IMG/VR virus record: IMGVR_UViG_3300035703_004065
Location: 1 to 29,069 of that record
Direction: 5' to 3' (one strand)
Origin: a virus
Length of the DNA stretch: 29,069 bases
Below the pieces are notes generated by a model. It was not told the DNA's origin, made no database searches, and saw nothing but the letters and a program-made list of their open reading frames with translations. Below are positions 6,929 through 15,179 of this stretch, one piece after another (within the stretch, counting starts at the first letter, position 1; each line of letters begins with the position of its first letter). Position numbers and translations under genes: made by a program.

Positions 6929-8643
6929 CCCGCCCGCAAGACCCCTTGCCGGTGCCGGAGTGGTGCGCCCGGCATTTTCAGTTAGACAAGACTTCTCCGA
7001 TTCAGGGCCGGTATAATCCGAATGTTTCCCCGTGGCTCAACCAGCCGCTCCGTGACTTCCAGAATCCCCGCATCGGTTACCTGTTCTGCCGCGCAGGTGC
7101 GCAGACGGGCAAGACGCAGCTCGCCATCTGTGCTTTGACGTGGGCCGTGGCCGAGGAGCCGGGACCGGCCATGTGGGTGCTGCCAGCGGCGGACGAGTGC
7201 AAGACCTTCGCCCGGACCCGGCTCAAGGACTCATGGGAAAAGACCGAACCCGTCGCGCGGCTGCTGCCGTCGGATCGGTCGGACAATGCGCTGCTGGAGG
7301 TCAATTTTGCCACGATGCCGTTCCTGCTTACCGGTGCGAACTCTGGCAGCAAGCTCACCGGCAAACCGCTCCGTTACGTCTTTGGCGATGAAATCAAGGA
7401 CTGGCCACCGGGCACATGGGCCGTGGTGCGTAAGCGCGTCACTGCGTGGTTGGGCTTATCAAAGGTGTTCGGGTTTTCCACGCCTTACTTCGCCGGGGAT
7501 GATGTCGATGAAGGCTTCAAGGAAGGGGACCAGAACTTCTGGTACATGGATTGCCCGCACTGCGGACAGGGCCAGCACTTGGAATGGAGCCAAGTCGAGT
7601 GGGACAAGGTGAAAACGGAGGATGGCCGGTATGATTACCCGCGCATTTTCCCGACCATCCGCATCCAGTGCAAGGCATGCAAGGTGCCGATGGTCCGCGA
7701 CTCGTATCATGAGCGCGTGGCCTTGCTGCGCTCGGGCCGCTGGATCGCGCACAATCCCGCCGCACCCGAGGGCAAGCGGAGCTATGCGTGGAATGCGCTT
7801 ATCAATCCGCGCATCCCGCTGGCCGAACTGGTCGAGGAGTATCTGCGGGCGAAGGAAGCCGAGACGCAGGGTGTCCTGAAACCGTTGCAGGACTTTTACA
7901 ACCAGCGTCTGGCGTTGGGCTGGGATGATTGGGTGGGGCAGGGCAAACCGGTCAATCAGGAGGAATACGATCCGGCCGAGAAATGGCCGGATGAGTTCGT
8001 GCGCTTCTGTACCGTCGATGTGCAAATCCTCGGCATCTTCTACGCGCTGGTGTGGCAGTGGGCCAAGGGCGGGCGGGCACGGTATGTGGCCGCGCAAGAA
8101 TGCCATTCATGGGCGGAGGTGAGGGAATTTCAAACCACGCACCAGGTCAAAGACAAGCTGACGTTCGTGGACTTCGGTCATGAGCAGACGAGTGTGTTTG
8201 CGGAGTGCGTGCGCTATGGCTGGCGGGCGTTCCGGGGACAGGACAAGGAATTTTTCTTCTGGCGGACGAAGGACAAGAAAACCATCCGGCGCATTGTGTC
8301 GCCGCCGTTCCCGTGCGATCCGGCGGTGGGCACTTCGTTTCAGGGCAAGCGCGGTCTGGCGGAGGGTTACTATTGGAGCAACGACCAGATCAAGGACATC
8401 GTCAAACGGCTGATTGACGGACGGCAGTTTCTGATGCCGGAGGATGTGCCGGAGATGTTCATCCAGCATCTGAACTCGGAAACGAAACGGAAGGATGAGA
8501 AGGGCCGCTGGAAATGGGAACGCATCGGCAAACGTCCGAATCACCTATGGGACTGCGCCTGTATGCAGGTGGCGGCGGCGGTGCTGGGGAATATCTTGAA
8601 AGATGTGGTGACGGTCAAATTAGCAACTAGTCCTGCTCCTTGA
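6895..8643 (+). CDS. phage terminase large subunit (GpA family)
   Basis: 582-aa packaging motor and nuclease. ATPase part: Walker A GAQTGKT (68-74) and Walker B YVFGDE (161-166). A zinc-ribbon pair follows (CPHC at 220-223, CKAC at 259-262), and then the nuclease domain with candidate metal ligands Asp375 (TVDVQ), Asp426 (FVDFGH) and a late Asp in HLWDCACMQ. Length and order fit lambda gpA-like terminases. The last codons overlap the 3' end of a minus-strand gene by 17 bp, so the terminal TSPAP may derive from sequence brought in with that gene. Confidence 0.95.
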   Translation: MAGPERILRELTRPQDPLPVPEWCARHFQLDKTSPIQGRYNPNVSPWLNQPLRDFQNPRIGYLFCRAGAQTGKTQLAICALTWAVAEEPGPAMWVLPAADECKTFARTRLKDSWEKTEPVARLLPSDRSDNALLEVNFATMPFLLTGANSGSKLTGKPLRYVFGDEIKDWPPGTWAVVRKRVTAWLGLSKVFGFSTPYFAGDDVDEGFKEGDQNFWYMDCPHCGQGQHLEWSQVEWDKVKTEDGRYDYPRIFPTIRIQCKACKVPMVRDSYHERVALLRSGRWIAHNPAAPEGKRSYAWNALINPRIPLAELVEEYLRAKEAETQGVLKPLQDFYNQRLALGWDDWVGQGKPVNQEEYDPAEKWPDEFVRFCTVDVQILGIFYALVWQWAKGGRARYVAAQECHSWAEVREFQTTHQVKDKLTFVDFGHEQTSVFAECVRYGWRAFRGQDKEFFFWRTKDKKTIRRIVSPPFPCDPAVGTSFQGKRGLAEGYYWSNDQIKDIVKRLIDGRQFLMPEDVPEMFIQHLNSETKRKDEKGRWKWERIGKRPNHLWDCACMQVAAAVLGNILKDVVTVKLATSPAP

Positions 8644-9253
8644 CAGTTTCAACCTTAATACGTGGCAGTCCTCTCATTCTGTTTTCAAGCTCAGTTATGC
8701 TTTTGGATCGTGCAAATTCAAACAGCTTTGTGAGTTCAGTCTTATATTGTCCCATCATTTTCCAGCGAAAGAGAACCGATGTGTCGGCTTCACGAAATTC
8801 AAAGGCGCGACCTTCCAAATAAAGTCCACTGTGTAAGGGTTTTGAGGTTTCTTGCACCACATTCTCAAAGTGTGCCTTCGCTAGTTCAAGCTCAGAGGCC
8901 AGCATGGCCTCAGCAGAGAACACTTCTGGAAAGTCATTCAAGGTGACAACTCTGGAACCATATTCGGCAGAATAGTGTGTGGCTCTAATGAGGTAGGTGG
9001 GTTTCTCAAGCCCTGTAATGATAAAATGTTCAGCGAAAAGGTCTGATGAGGTTGTGCTGTCACTTGCTACCAGAATGGTGGGATTGACTTTGCCAACCAG
9101 CTTGTTTGCTGTGAAGACCTTCAGAAGTGATTTCTGTTCAATTTTTTGACTGCTCATATTTTTCAGTGAAAATGCAATGGGCGTTTTTCCTCCCGTTCCC
9201 ATTTCAGAATGGGCACATTGAAAAACAGTGTCAAGCTGGTGAAAGCTAATCAT
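8627..9253 (-). CDS. unknown protein, minus-strand cargo after terminase
   Basis: A 208-aa protein (from the ATG at 9253, MISFHQL) without a fold I recognise; a mix of strands and helices, no signal peptide. The frame stays open upstream to an ATG at 9379, giving 250 aa, but that extension lies in GC-richer DNA that also holds a long inverted repeat, so I prefer the shorter form. The gene is visibly AT-richer than the terminase and portal genes and runs against the operon. Its stop codon lies inside the terminase gene end. These traits mark it as acquired accessory cargo (moron-like), probably expressed independently of virion assembly. Confidence 0.6.
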   Translation of the reverse strand: MISFHQLDTVFQCAHSEMGTGGKTPIAFSLKNMSSQKIEQKSLLKVFTANKLVGKVNPTILVASDSTTSSDLFAEHFIITGLEKPTYLIRATHYSAEYGSRVVTLNDFPEVFSAEAMLASELELAKAHFENVVQETSKPLHSGLYLEGRAFEFREADTSVLFRWKMMGQYKTELTKLFEFARSKSITELENRMRGLPRIKVETVKEQD

Positions 9254-9261
9254 CAGAAAAG

Positions 9262-9333
9262 TTGCCGGGCACAAAACGCCAAGGAGGTGGGGATTGGGGA
9301 ATCCCGCTGAAGAAACGTATCCGTGCCCGGCAA
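9262..9333. repeat. long inverted repeat with nested hairpin
   Basis: Perfect 11-bp arms TTGCCGGGCAC (9262-9272) and GTGCCCGGCAA (9323-9333) enclose 50 nt that contain a smaller hairpin (GGGATT-GGGG-AATCCC, about 9291-9306). Read on the minus strand it lies between the small membrane gene and the preferred start of the cargo gene. It could be a leader RNA structure or an attenuator, or mark a recombination boundary between GC-rich and AT-rich DNA. Confidence 0.6.
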
Positions 9334-9369
9334 AAACAATAGGGCCACCAATGGGCGGGATGTGCAACC

Positions 9370-9543
9370 TTATTCCCATCGGAACCTGACCGCCTTCAGC
9401 CGGTCATCGGCATATCCGGCGAAGCCCTCCGCCAGCTCGTAGAGGCAGCGGCACACGTAGGCGGTCCAGAGCGCGGCCAGTCCCAAGACGAGGGCCAGCA
9501 CGCTGGACAGGGAGAACAGCCACAGGGTCAGAAACTTCTTCAT
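9370..9543 (-). CDS. 57-aa predicted membrane protein
   Basis: A short open frame beginning MKKFLTLWLF and ending in a charged stretch (DDRLKAVRFRWE). Residues 4-30 form one long hydrophobic segment (LTLWLFSLSSVLALVLGLAAL and on), a transmembrane helix or uncleaved signal anchor, followed by a Cys pair (CRC, 31-33) and an amphipathic tail. The GC-rich composition resembles the phage backbone more than the AT-rich gene after it. It starts 21 bp from the GGTGACA box of the rightward gene. A superinfection-exclusion or lysis-related role would fit its size, but there is no direct evidence. Confidence 0.5.
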   Translation of the reverse strand: MKKFLTLWLFSLSSVLALVLGLAALWTAYVCRCLYELAEGFAGYADDRLKAVRFRWE

Positions 9544-9563
9544 ACCTGGTGCGGCCAGTCAAC

Positions 9564-9570
9564 GGTGACA
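9564..9570 (+). promoter_or_regulatory. GGTGACA box before head-tail joining gene
   Basis: GGTGACA ending 13 nt before the ATG at 9584. It is the first signal of the rightward operon after the minus-strand insert 8627-9543. Confidence 0.5.
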
Positions 9571-9583
9571 TCGCACGGCGGGC

Positions 9584-9847
9584 ATGGCTTTAGGCATTTT
9601 CGTAGGACTCACCGAAGCGGAGCTTTTGGGCATCCGCGATTCCGCGCTGGCGGATTTGCGGAAAGGCACGACCACCACGGGCGTCACGTTCGCCAGTGGC
9701 AACGGCGTCAGCCGGGCGACCACCAAGCAGGTGACGATGCCGCCGCAAGAAATCTTATTGGAAGTCCGGTATGCGCTCCGTGCGCTGAATCCCGAAACCT
9801 ATGGCCGGAATGTCAGCCGCACCTTCGCCCGTGTCTCCCGCCTATGA
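9584..9847 (+). CDS. gpW-like head-tail joining protein
   Basis: 87-aa protein: helical N-terminus (GLTEAELLGIRDSALADL), a Thr/Gly beta-hairpin (RKGTTTTGVTFASGNG), and a C-terminal helix. This is the arrangement of lambda gpW, which closes the head pore after packaging. Its place between terminase and portal is also that of gpW. Its stop overlaps the portal start (ATGA). Sequence similarity is judged by eye. Confidence 0.75.
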   Translation: MALGIFVGLTEAELLGIRDSALADLRKGTTTTGVTFASGNGVSRATTKQVTMPPQEILLEVRYALRALNPETYGRNVSRTFARVSRL

Positions 9848-11292
9848 GCCGCCGTCATCGTTTGAAATCGAAACCGCGCGGCAAGGTGGCCTTTGGCGGC
9901 ACGAACGAACTGCACCCGGTGGGTTACACCCGGCAGCGGCAGATTCATTACATTCCGCCCGCGCGGGATACCAAGCAGGACATCAGCCGTTATACACAGA
10001 CCAAGCTCATGTCCTTGGGCCGGTATCTGTACGCCAACGTGGGATTCGTTCACGGGGCCATCAATGAACGCTCCTGCTATGCCGTGGGCACGGGCTGGGT
10101 GCCGCAGTTTGTGGGCAAGGACCGGAAATGGGGCGAGCTGGCCGAGGTCTGGCTGTGGGACTGGATGCGGATTTGCGACCTGCGGGCCGGGCCGTTTGAT
10201 TTCCGCACGGATTTGTTTCTGGCGTCAGTCGGCGTAGATCGGGACGGCGATGCGGCGGTGGTCCTGACCGAGAATGAGTTGGGTTATCCGCTCATCCAGA
10301 TGATTCCCGCGCATCGGATTGGGGACAATGGCGATGGGAAAGTGAAGGGCGGACGATTCGCCGGGAAAGAGATTTATCACGGTGTCATCTACGGGCCGCA
10401 TCAGCGCGTGATTGGCTACCGCATCCAAGGTGACGACACCCATGTGGACATCGGCGCGGAAAGTCTCCTGCTGATGCTCAATCCCGAATGGTGCGACCAA
10501 GGCCGGGGTATCACGGCGCTTTCTCCGGTCATCAATGACAACGTGGACATTGACGACATCCGTTCGTTCGAGAAGTTCGCGGTGAAGATATACGCCATGC
10601 AGACCATCATGGAGACGAACGAGAGTGGTCAGGCGGAGATGGGCGACGCCTTCCTGGACATGGCGCAGAGCGGAAACAAACCCGTCTATGAGGACATGGA
10701 CGGGGGCATGATCCGGTATTTCCGGGCCAATGCCGGCACGGGCATCAAAGCGTTTGAGCACAACCGGCCTTCCCCGAACGTCCAAGCCTTCCTGCGGGAA
10801 CTCATGCGCGGCTGTTACAACGCCATCGAGTGGCCGTTTGAATTGTCCTATGACGCCAGCCAGATCGGTGGGGCGAACATACGGATGATCGTTGCGAAAG
10901 CCCATCGCTCGATAGAAAAAAGGCAACTCCTGCTAGGAGTCATGGCGCGGCGGGTGGTGGGTTACGCGATTGCCAAGGCCATCAAGCTCGGGCTGCTGCC
11001 TTGGTCAGATGAGTGGTATCAGTGGGATTTCCAGATGCCGCAACGGTTGACGGTGGATGCCGGGCGCGAGGCGCAGAATGACCGGGAAGATTTCAAGATG
11101 GGGTTGACGACCTTGCGCGAGCTTTACGGCAAGCGCGGGCTGGACTGGATGGAGCAGATCGACCAGCGCATTGACGAGGCGAAGTATCTCTTGGACCAAT
11201 GCGCCAAGAAAGGCGTGGACCCGCGTTATGTGCAGCTCATCACGCCGAATGAGAAACCGGCGGGTGAGAAAAATGACGAACCAAACGGCTAA
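9844..11292 (+). CDS. phage portal protein (lambda gpB type)
   Basis: 482-aa portal, the dodecameric ring at the capsid vertex through which DNA is packaged and ejected. The lambda-type signature is seen in the N-terminal region (YTQTKLMSLGRYLYANVGFVHGAI shape near residues 40-65), the wing (PAHRIGD, GDDTHVDIGAESLLLMLNPEWCDQGRG), and the stem and crown (FEKFAVKIYAMQTIM; ELSYDASQIGGANIRMI). I start at 9844, in an ATGA overlap with the joining protein; a longer frame upstream lacks portal-like sequence. Its TAA stop overlaps the stop of the next, oppositely oriented gene by 4 bp (CTAA). Confidence 0.92.
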   Translation: MSRRHRLKSKPRGKVAFGGTNELHPVGYTRQRQIHYIPPARDTKQDISRYTQTKLMSLGRYLYANVGFVHGAINERSCYAVGTGWVPQFVGKDRKWGELAEVWLWDWMRICDLRAGPFDFRTDLFLASVGVDRDGDAAVVLTENELGYPLIQMIPAHRIGDNGDGKVKGGRFAGKEIYHGVIYGPHQRVIGYRIQGDDTHVDIGAESLLLMLNPEWCDQGRGITALSPVINDNVDIDDIRSFEKFAVKIYAMQTIMETNESGQAEMGDAFLDMAQSGNKPVYEDMDGGMIRYFRANAGTGIKAFEHNRPSPNVQAFLRELMRGCYNAIEWPFELSYDASQIGGANIRMIVAKAHRSIEKRQLLLGVMARRVVGYAIAKAIKLGLLPWSDEWYQWDFQMPQRLTVDAGREAQNDREDFKMGLTTLRELYGKRGLDWMEQIDQRIDEAKYLLDQCAKKGVDPRYVQLITPNEKPAGEKNDEPNG

Positions 11293-12239
11293 TCATCCTT
11301 TGACAAGGCGTTGGAGCAACCACTGCACATCCCGTCATCACCATCAAGTTCACAAGATGGTATTTCATTGCCACACAGAGAACATTCTCTATCCACTTCC
11401 TCCTCGCAAATCACGCAAACGTTGTCGGCTAAATGATAGCCGAATTTTCTACAATTGGGACAATCAATGACTTCTTCTTCTCCGCCATCCTTTAGTGAAC
11501 GAAAGTTGCGCAAGGAAAAAAACTCGCCCATAGCATGGTCAGCCGTCGTTTCGAAATCGAAAACCTCACCGCACGACAAACACGTAAACTTTGCGCTGTC
11601 TCTGTCAGGACAGGAAGGATCAGTGTCCATCAGTTTTGAGCCGCATTTTGGGCAGGTGCAATCAACTAGGGCATCTTCCAAATCTCCGTACCGCCAATTC
11701 ATTGACTGAATATGCTTAGTGCATTCGTCCTTTTCTTTCTGAAACACTTCTGCAACTTGCGTGAACTCGTTCCACACATTGGAGTCAAATAGCTCTAGGG
11801 GGTCAACTTTTAGTTCATCTCTGACAAAGTCACGTATCACCACAAAACACTCAGTAATTAATCCCCTCACTGCTGCTTGCGATAAGGGGCTGTGATAATG
11901 CTCTATGTCGTTTCTGTGGTCGTTAATTTTCTTAACTCTTTTCCAGTCGATGCGGATGTTCAGAGCTTGGCAACGCCGTTCCATCTCATGGACTGTGACG
12001 GTTTTCTTTCCTACTCCTCGCCATGAAATAGTGCCTCCCAAGTTGATTGGTTGAACATCTTCCTTAATCAACGCCTCATCGGAACCTTTTGGGCTTAGTT
12101 CCGAAAGCCTATGTTTGAATAATAGGAGAACACCCGCGACCAAATTGCGGACGGATGAGAGCAAACGTCGTGAATCTGAAGATTTGAAGTCCTCAATTCC
12201 CAATGAAATCGAATCAACGGCGTTGTCCAAGATACTCAT
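11289..12239 (-). CDS. HEPN-like and multi-zinc-ribbon protein, minus-strand cargo
   Basis: 316-aa protein. The N-terminal half is all-helical and contains R109-N-D-I-E-H114, the Rx4H motif with a polar residue after Arg that marks HEPN ribonuclease domains. The C-terminal half carries at least five Cys pairs of zinc-ribbon type: CTCPKC (194-199), CLSC (220-223), CPNC (260-263), CVIC (275-278), CSLC (286-289), CSGC (305-308). HEPN RNases are common in toxin-antitoxin and abortive-infection systems, and the ribbons could bind RNA or protein. AT-richer than its neighbours. A second frame (12297-12214) overlaps the start, shifted by one base. Function as a defence effector is inference. Confidence 0.7.
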   Translation of the reverse strand: MSILDNAVDSISLGIEDFKSSDSRRLLSSVRNLVAGVLLLFKHRLSELSPKGSDEALIKEDVQPINLGGTISWRGVGKKTVTVHEMERRCQALNIRIDWKRVKKINDHRNDIEHYHSPLSQAAVRGLITECFVVIRDFVRDELKVDPLELFDSNVWNEFTQVAEVFQKEKDECTKHIQSMNWRYGDLEDALVDCTCPKCGSKLMDTDPSCPDRDSAKFTCLSCGEVFDFETTADHAMGEFFSLRNFRSLKDGGEEEVIDCPNCRKFGYHLADNVCVICEEEVDRECSLCGNEIPSCELDGDDGMCSGCSNALSKDD

Positions 12240-12289
12240 ACGCTAAACACAAACGCACATGGATTGCGGATTTGCAAATAGTCCTTTTG

Positions 12290-12296
12290 GGTGACA
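12290..12296 (+). promoter_or_regulatory. GGTGACA box before capsid protease
   Basis: GGGTGACACC with the box ending 13 nt before the ATG at 12310. It lies in the divergent junction with the HEPN-like gene. Confidence 0.5.
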
Positions 12297-12309
12297 CCTG
12301 CTCGCAGCC

Positions 12310-13131
12310 ATGCGGTTCACGCATCTGCATCAACAAGTTTATCATCGTCCGTGGCTGATAACGCCGGGGGGCTGGTCTGCTGTCCATGAACTGCTGCAAA
12401 GCAAGGTGGCCGGGGAAAAACTGGACCTGTCCGATTTTCTGCCGCCCCGCGCAGAATTCGCCATCGAGAACGGGTTGGCCTATGTCCCTATCCAAGGCGT
12501 CATCGGCAAAGGACTCTCCAAGGTCGAGCAATCCTGCGGGGCCTGTGGCGTCGAACAGATCCACGCCGACCTTGGCCGCGCACTGGCGGACCCGTCCGCG
12601 CGCGGCATCTTTCTCGACATCGGTTCACCGGGCGGCACCGTCTGCGGCGTGCCGGAGGTGGCGCGGGCCGTGGCCCTCGCCAACGAGCAAAAGCCCGTCA
12701 TCGCCTTTGTCGATGAGCTGATGGCGTCGGCAGCATACTGGATTGGTGCCTCGGCTGGGGCCATCTACGCGACCGAATCCGCCGACATCGGGAGCATCGG
12801 TGTTTACCTGCCGAATTGGGACTTGTCCGAATATTACCAGCAGATGGGGGCCAAGGTGCAACTCATCAAAGCGGGCAAACTCAAGGGAATCGGCTATCCC
12901 GGAACCTCTCTTTCCGACGACCAGCGCGAACATCTGCAAGCCGGAGTGGATGACATATATGCCATGTTCACCGGTTGGGTGACGCAGCAGCGCGGGGCGG
13001 TGCCCAACGAAGCCATGCAGGGCCAGACTTTCCTCGCGCGGCAAGCTCTCCAACACAACCTCATTGATGGTGTCGTTTCCTCCCGCACAGAAGCCGAGAA
13101 CGAATTGCGCCGCGTTTTGGACCTCATCTGA
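12310..13131 (+). CDS. S49 family capsid maturation protease (gpC-like)
   Basis: 273-aa SppA/ClpP-fold serine peptidase as in lambda gpC, which cleaves head proteins during prohead maturation. Seen: GSPGGT (105-110, oxyanion loop), nucleophile Ser140 in DELMASAAYW, TESADIGSIGVY (155-166) and a Lys in AGKLKG (188-193) as general base. Position between portal and scaffold/capsid genes matches lambda. No fused scaffold domain is visible in its C-terminus; a separate coiled-coil gene follows. Confidence 0.9.
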   Translation: MRFTHLHQQVYHRPWLITPGGWSAVHELLQSKVAGEKLDLSDFLPPRAEFAIENGLAYVPIQGVIGKGLSKVEQSCGACGVEQIHADLGRALADPSARGIFLDIGSPGGTVCGVPEVARAVALANEQKPVIAFVDELMASAAYWIGASAGAIYATESADIGSIGVYLPNWDLSEYYQQMGAKVQLIKAGKLKGIGYPGTSLSDDQREHLQAGVDDIYAMFTGWVTQQRGAVPNEAMQGQTFLARQALQHNLIDGVVSSRTEAENELRRVLDLI

Positions 13132-13138
13132 AAACTTT

Positions 13139-13534
13139 ATGCCCTCATTCTTAGAAAAACTCACTGGCAAAGCCACGGCTGCGTTGCAGCAGCAAGTGGC
13201 CGAACTCACCACCCAAATCGAACAGCTCACCGGCGAAAAGACCGAACTGGAACGGCTCCTGGCGGAAGCGATCGCCGCCAATGAAGAACTGCAAAAGCAG
13301 GTGCAGATGGCCTCGGCCTCCGCCCAAACGCTGGCTTCCGTGAAGGCGTTTGAAATCACGGCGGCACAGGGCGTGCCCCCGGTGACAACCAGCCCCAAGC
13401 AGGACACCACGGCGGGCCAACCGGCGGATGTGTTCGCGGCGTATCTCGAAATCACCGACCCGAAAGCGGCGGCGGAGTTTTACGCGGCGAACATCGCGCC
13501 GAAGCTGGCCGGAGGGTCCGCCGCAACGAAGTAA
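13139..13534 (+). CDS. coiled-coil protein, probable scaffold
   Basis: 131-aa protein with a heptad-rich coiled coil over residues 10-60 (LQQQVAELTTQIEQLTGEKTELERLL and on), a flexible Thr/Pro linker, and a short C-terminal helix (PKAAAEFYAANIAPKLAGG). Placement between the protease and the capsid gene, small size and composition suggest an assembly scaffold. Start at 13139 begins MPSFLEKL, 7 bp after the protease stop codon. Confidence 0.65.
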   Translation: MPSFLEKLTGKATAALQQQVAELTTQIEQLTGEKTELERLLAEAIAANEELQKQVQMASASAQTLASVKAFEITAAQGVPPVTTSPKQDTTAGQPADVFAAYLEITDPKAAAEFYAANIAPKLAGGSAATK

Positions 13535-13540
13535 CACATT

Positions 13541-14446
13541 ATGCCAAACAGCCTAGGAACCATTCAGGCGGGCAAGGTGGTCACGCAGCGGATGCTGGAA
13601 CTGCTCCTCGCGCAGTTCCCGCTCCTGCGGACCGTCGCGCACGACCTGAGCAGCGACCAGATCAAATGGGGGGAAACCGTATTCGTGAAGAAACGGGGCA
13701 CCTTCACCGCGCAGGACTTCGACCCGGCCACCGGGTACGAGCCGCAGAACATCACGATGGGCGACTTCCCGGTGACGCTCAACCAGCACAAACACGTCAC
13801 CATCGCCCTGAACGACCATGAACTCACCAGCACCGACCTGGACATCATCGATGCACACGCCGAACCGGCGGCGCATGCCTTGGGCAAGGCCATCTATGAC
13901 GACCTGTTCGGATTGGTGAAGGTGGCGGACTTCCCGAATGAGAGCGTGATCGCGCTCAATGCGTATGACCGGGACACGGCGGCGGACATCGCCAAGGCGT
14001 TGAACGACCGGGAAATCCCCGACGTGCGCCGGTATGTGATGATCGGGAACGCGTACGCGAACAGCCTCGAAAAAGACCTGAACGTCATCGCCAACTTCAG
14101 CCATGACAACCCGTTGCTGAACGACGGCAAGCTGCCGCGCATCTCCGGCTTGCAGCACTGGCGTTACACCATGCTGCCGCACAACGGCGAATACCTGACC
14201 GGCATCGCCGGTCATCCCGACAGTCTGGCCTTCGCCGCGCGGGTGCCGAAGATGCCACGGGCCGGGGTCGGTTACACCGGCACCATCGAGATCGTCACGG
14301 ACGCCAAGACGGGCCTCTCGGTCCAGCGGCGGCACTGGTACGACATCAAACTCGGCAAGGAAATCAGCGTGGTGACGATGATGTATGGGGTGGGGAAGGG
14401 GGAGCCGAAAGCCCTGCAACGACTGGTCAGCCAAGCGAGCGCATAA
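13541..14446 (+). CDS. major capsid protein, P22-coat-like HK97 fold
   Basis: 301-aa capsid candidate. KWGETVFVKKRGTFTAQDF (about 43-61) followed by ITMGDFPVTLNQHKHVTIALNDHELT (71-96) is the pattern of P22-type coat proteins (N-arm, E-loop, then the spine helix AHALGKAIYDDLFGLV). The domain RYVMIGNAYANSLEKD...GLQHWRYTMLPH reads as the A-domain. The gene is in the expected position after the scaffold. It lacks a decoration-protein partner of obvious type. I am confident of the role, less so of the subfamily. Confidence 0.85.
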   Translation: MPNSLGTIQAGKVVTQRMLELLLAQFPLLRTVAHDLSSDQIKWGETVFVKKRGTFTAQDFDPATGYEPQNITMGDFPVTLNQHKHVTIALNDHELTSTDLDIIDAHAEPAAHALGKAIYDDLFGLVKVADFPNESVIALNAYDRDTAADIAKALNDREIPDVRRYVMIGNAYANSLEKDLNVIANFSHDNPLLNDGKLPRISGLQHWRYTMLPHNGEYLTGIAGHPDSLAFAARVPKMPRAGVGYTGTIEIVTDAKTGLSVQRRHWYDIKLGKEISVVTMMYGVGKGEPKALQRLVSQASA

Positions 14447-14448
14447 TC

Positions 14449-14859
14449 ATGAAAGTCTGCATCACCATAGCCGAGCAACACGACGGCACCTTCAAGGTGC
14501 TCTACTGCGGCAACGATCCAACACAGGCGATGGATGCCTGTATAAACCATCACGAACCTGACACCAAAGAAGTCTGCATGTTTAGAAAACCCTTCCACTA
14601 CAAACGGGTAGCTGGGCCAGTGCTGGCAGCACCAGCCAATCGAGCAAACAGCAATGCGGTTATGGCGCGTCACCTGTTCGGGGCGATGCACGCCCGGCCA
14701 CCGGTTGAGCCGCCATTGGCGGAGGATTCGCCCGCGCCGGAAACCCTTAGCACGGCTCCGGCACCGGAAGCGGTGACGTTGGAGCAGTCCGCTGAGACGT
14801 TCCTGGGTGACGCTCCCGCCCCGGCCACGGAACCCGTCAAACCTCGGAAACGCAAGTAA
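14449..14859 (+). CDS. unknown structural-region protein
   Basis: 136-aa protein I do not recognise. N-terminus beta-rich (MKVCITIAEQHDGTFKVLYCG), middle basic, C-terminal half Pro/Ala/Glu-rich with low complexity (from about residue 83) and a basic end KPRKRK. It sits 2 bp after the capsid gene and abuts the connector gene, which suggests a decoration or capsid-associated protein. Confidence 0.6.
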   Translation: MKVCITIAEQHDGTFKVLYCGNDPTQAMDACINHHEPDTKEVCMFRKPFHYKRVAGPVLAAPANRANSNAVMARHLFGAMHARPPVEPPLAEDSPAPETLSTAPAPEAVTLEQSAETFLGDAPAPATEPVKPRKRK

Positions 14860-15179
14860 TGGGCTTCGCGGAGGAAGTGGCGGGCATGGATGCGGATGTC
14901 CTCGCCTGTTTTGGCGAGGACATCCGTTACTGCCCCAAGGCTGGCGTGCCCCAAAACATCAAGGGCATTTATGACGAGGCGTATGCCCGCGCGGAACTGG
15001 TCGGGGATGCGGTGGTGTCATCCACCGGCCCGGCTGTGGTCGTGCTGGCATCCGATGTTTCGCAGCCATCCACGGAAGGCGACACCATCGAGCGCGGCGG
15101 CAAGCTATGGCACGTCAGCGGCGTGGAGCCGAGCGGCGGGCTGGTGGTCCTGCGGCTCTCGGAGGATGCGACGGTATGA
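14859..15179 (+). CDS. head-tail connector protein, FII-like
   Basis: 106-aa protein (FAEEVAGMDADVLACFGEDIRYCPKAG...IYDEAYARAE) whose second half is a small beta-barrel (GPAVVVLASDVSQPSTEGDTIERGGKLWHVSGVEP). This matches the phage head-tail joining proteins of the lambda FII / ATP-binding sugar transporter-like group. Stop and next start overlap (ATGA at 15176). Confidence 0.72.
   Translation: MGFAEEVAGMDADVLACFGEDIRYCPKAGVPQNIKGIYDEAYARAELVGDAVVSSTGPAVVVLASDVSQPSTEGDTIERGGKLWHVSGVEPSGGLVVLRLSEDATV

Noticed and set aside
9262-9333. Integron attC site
   Set aside because: Size and nested symmetry recall attC, but the RYYYAAC/GTTRRRY core sites are absent, no integron integrase is seen and the other cargo loci have no such structure.
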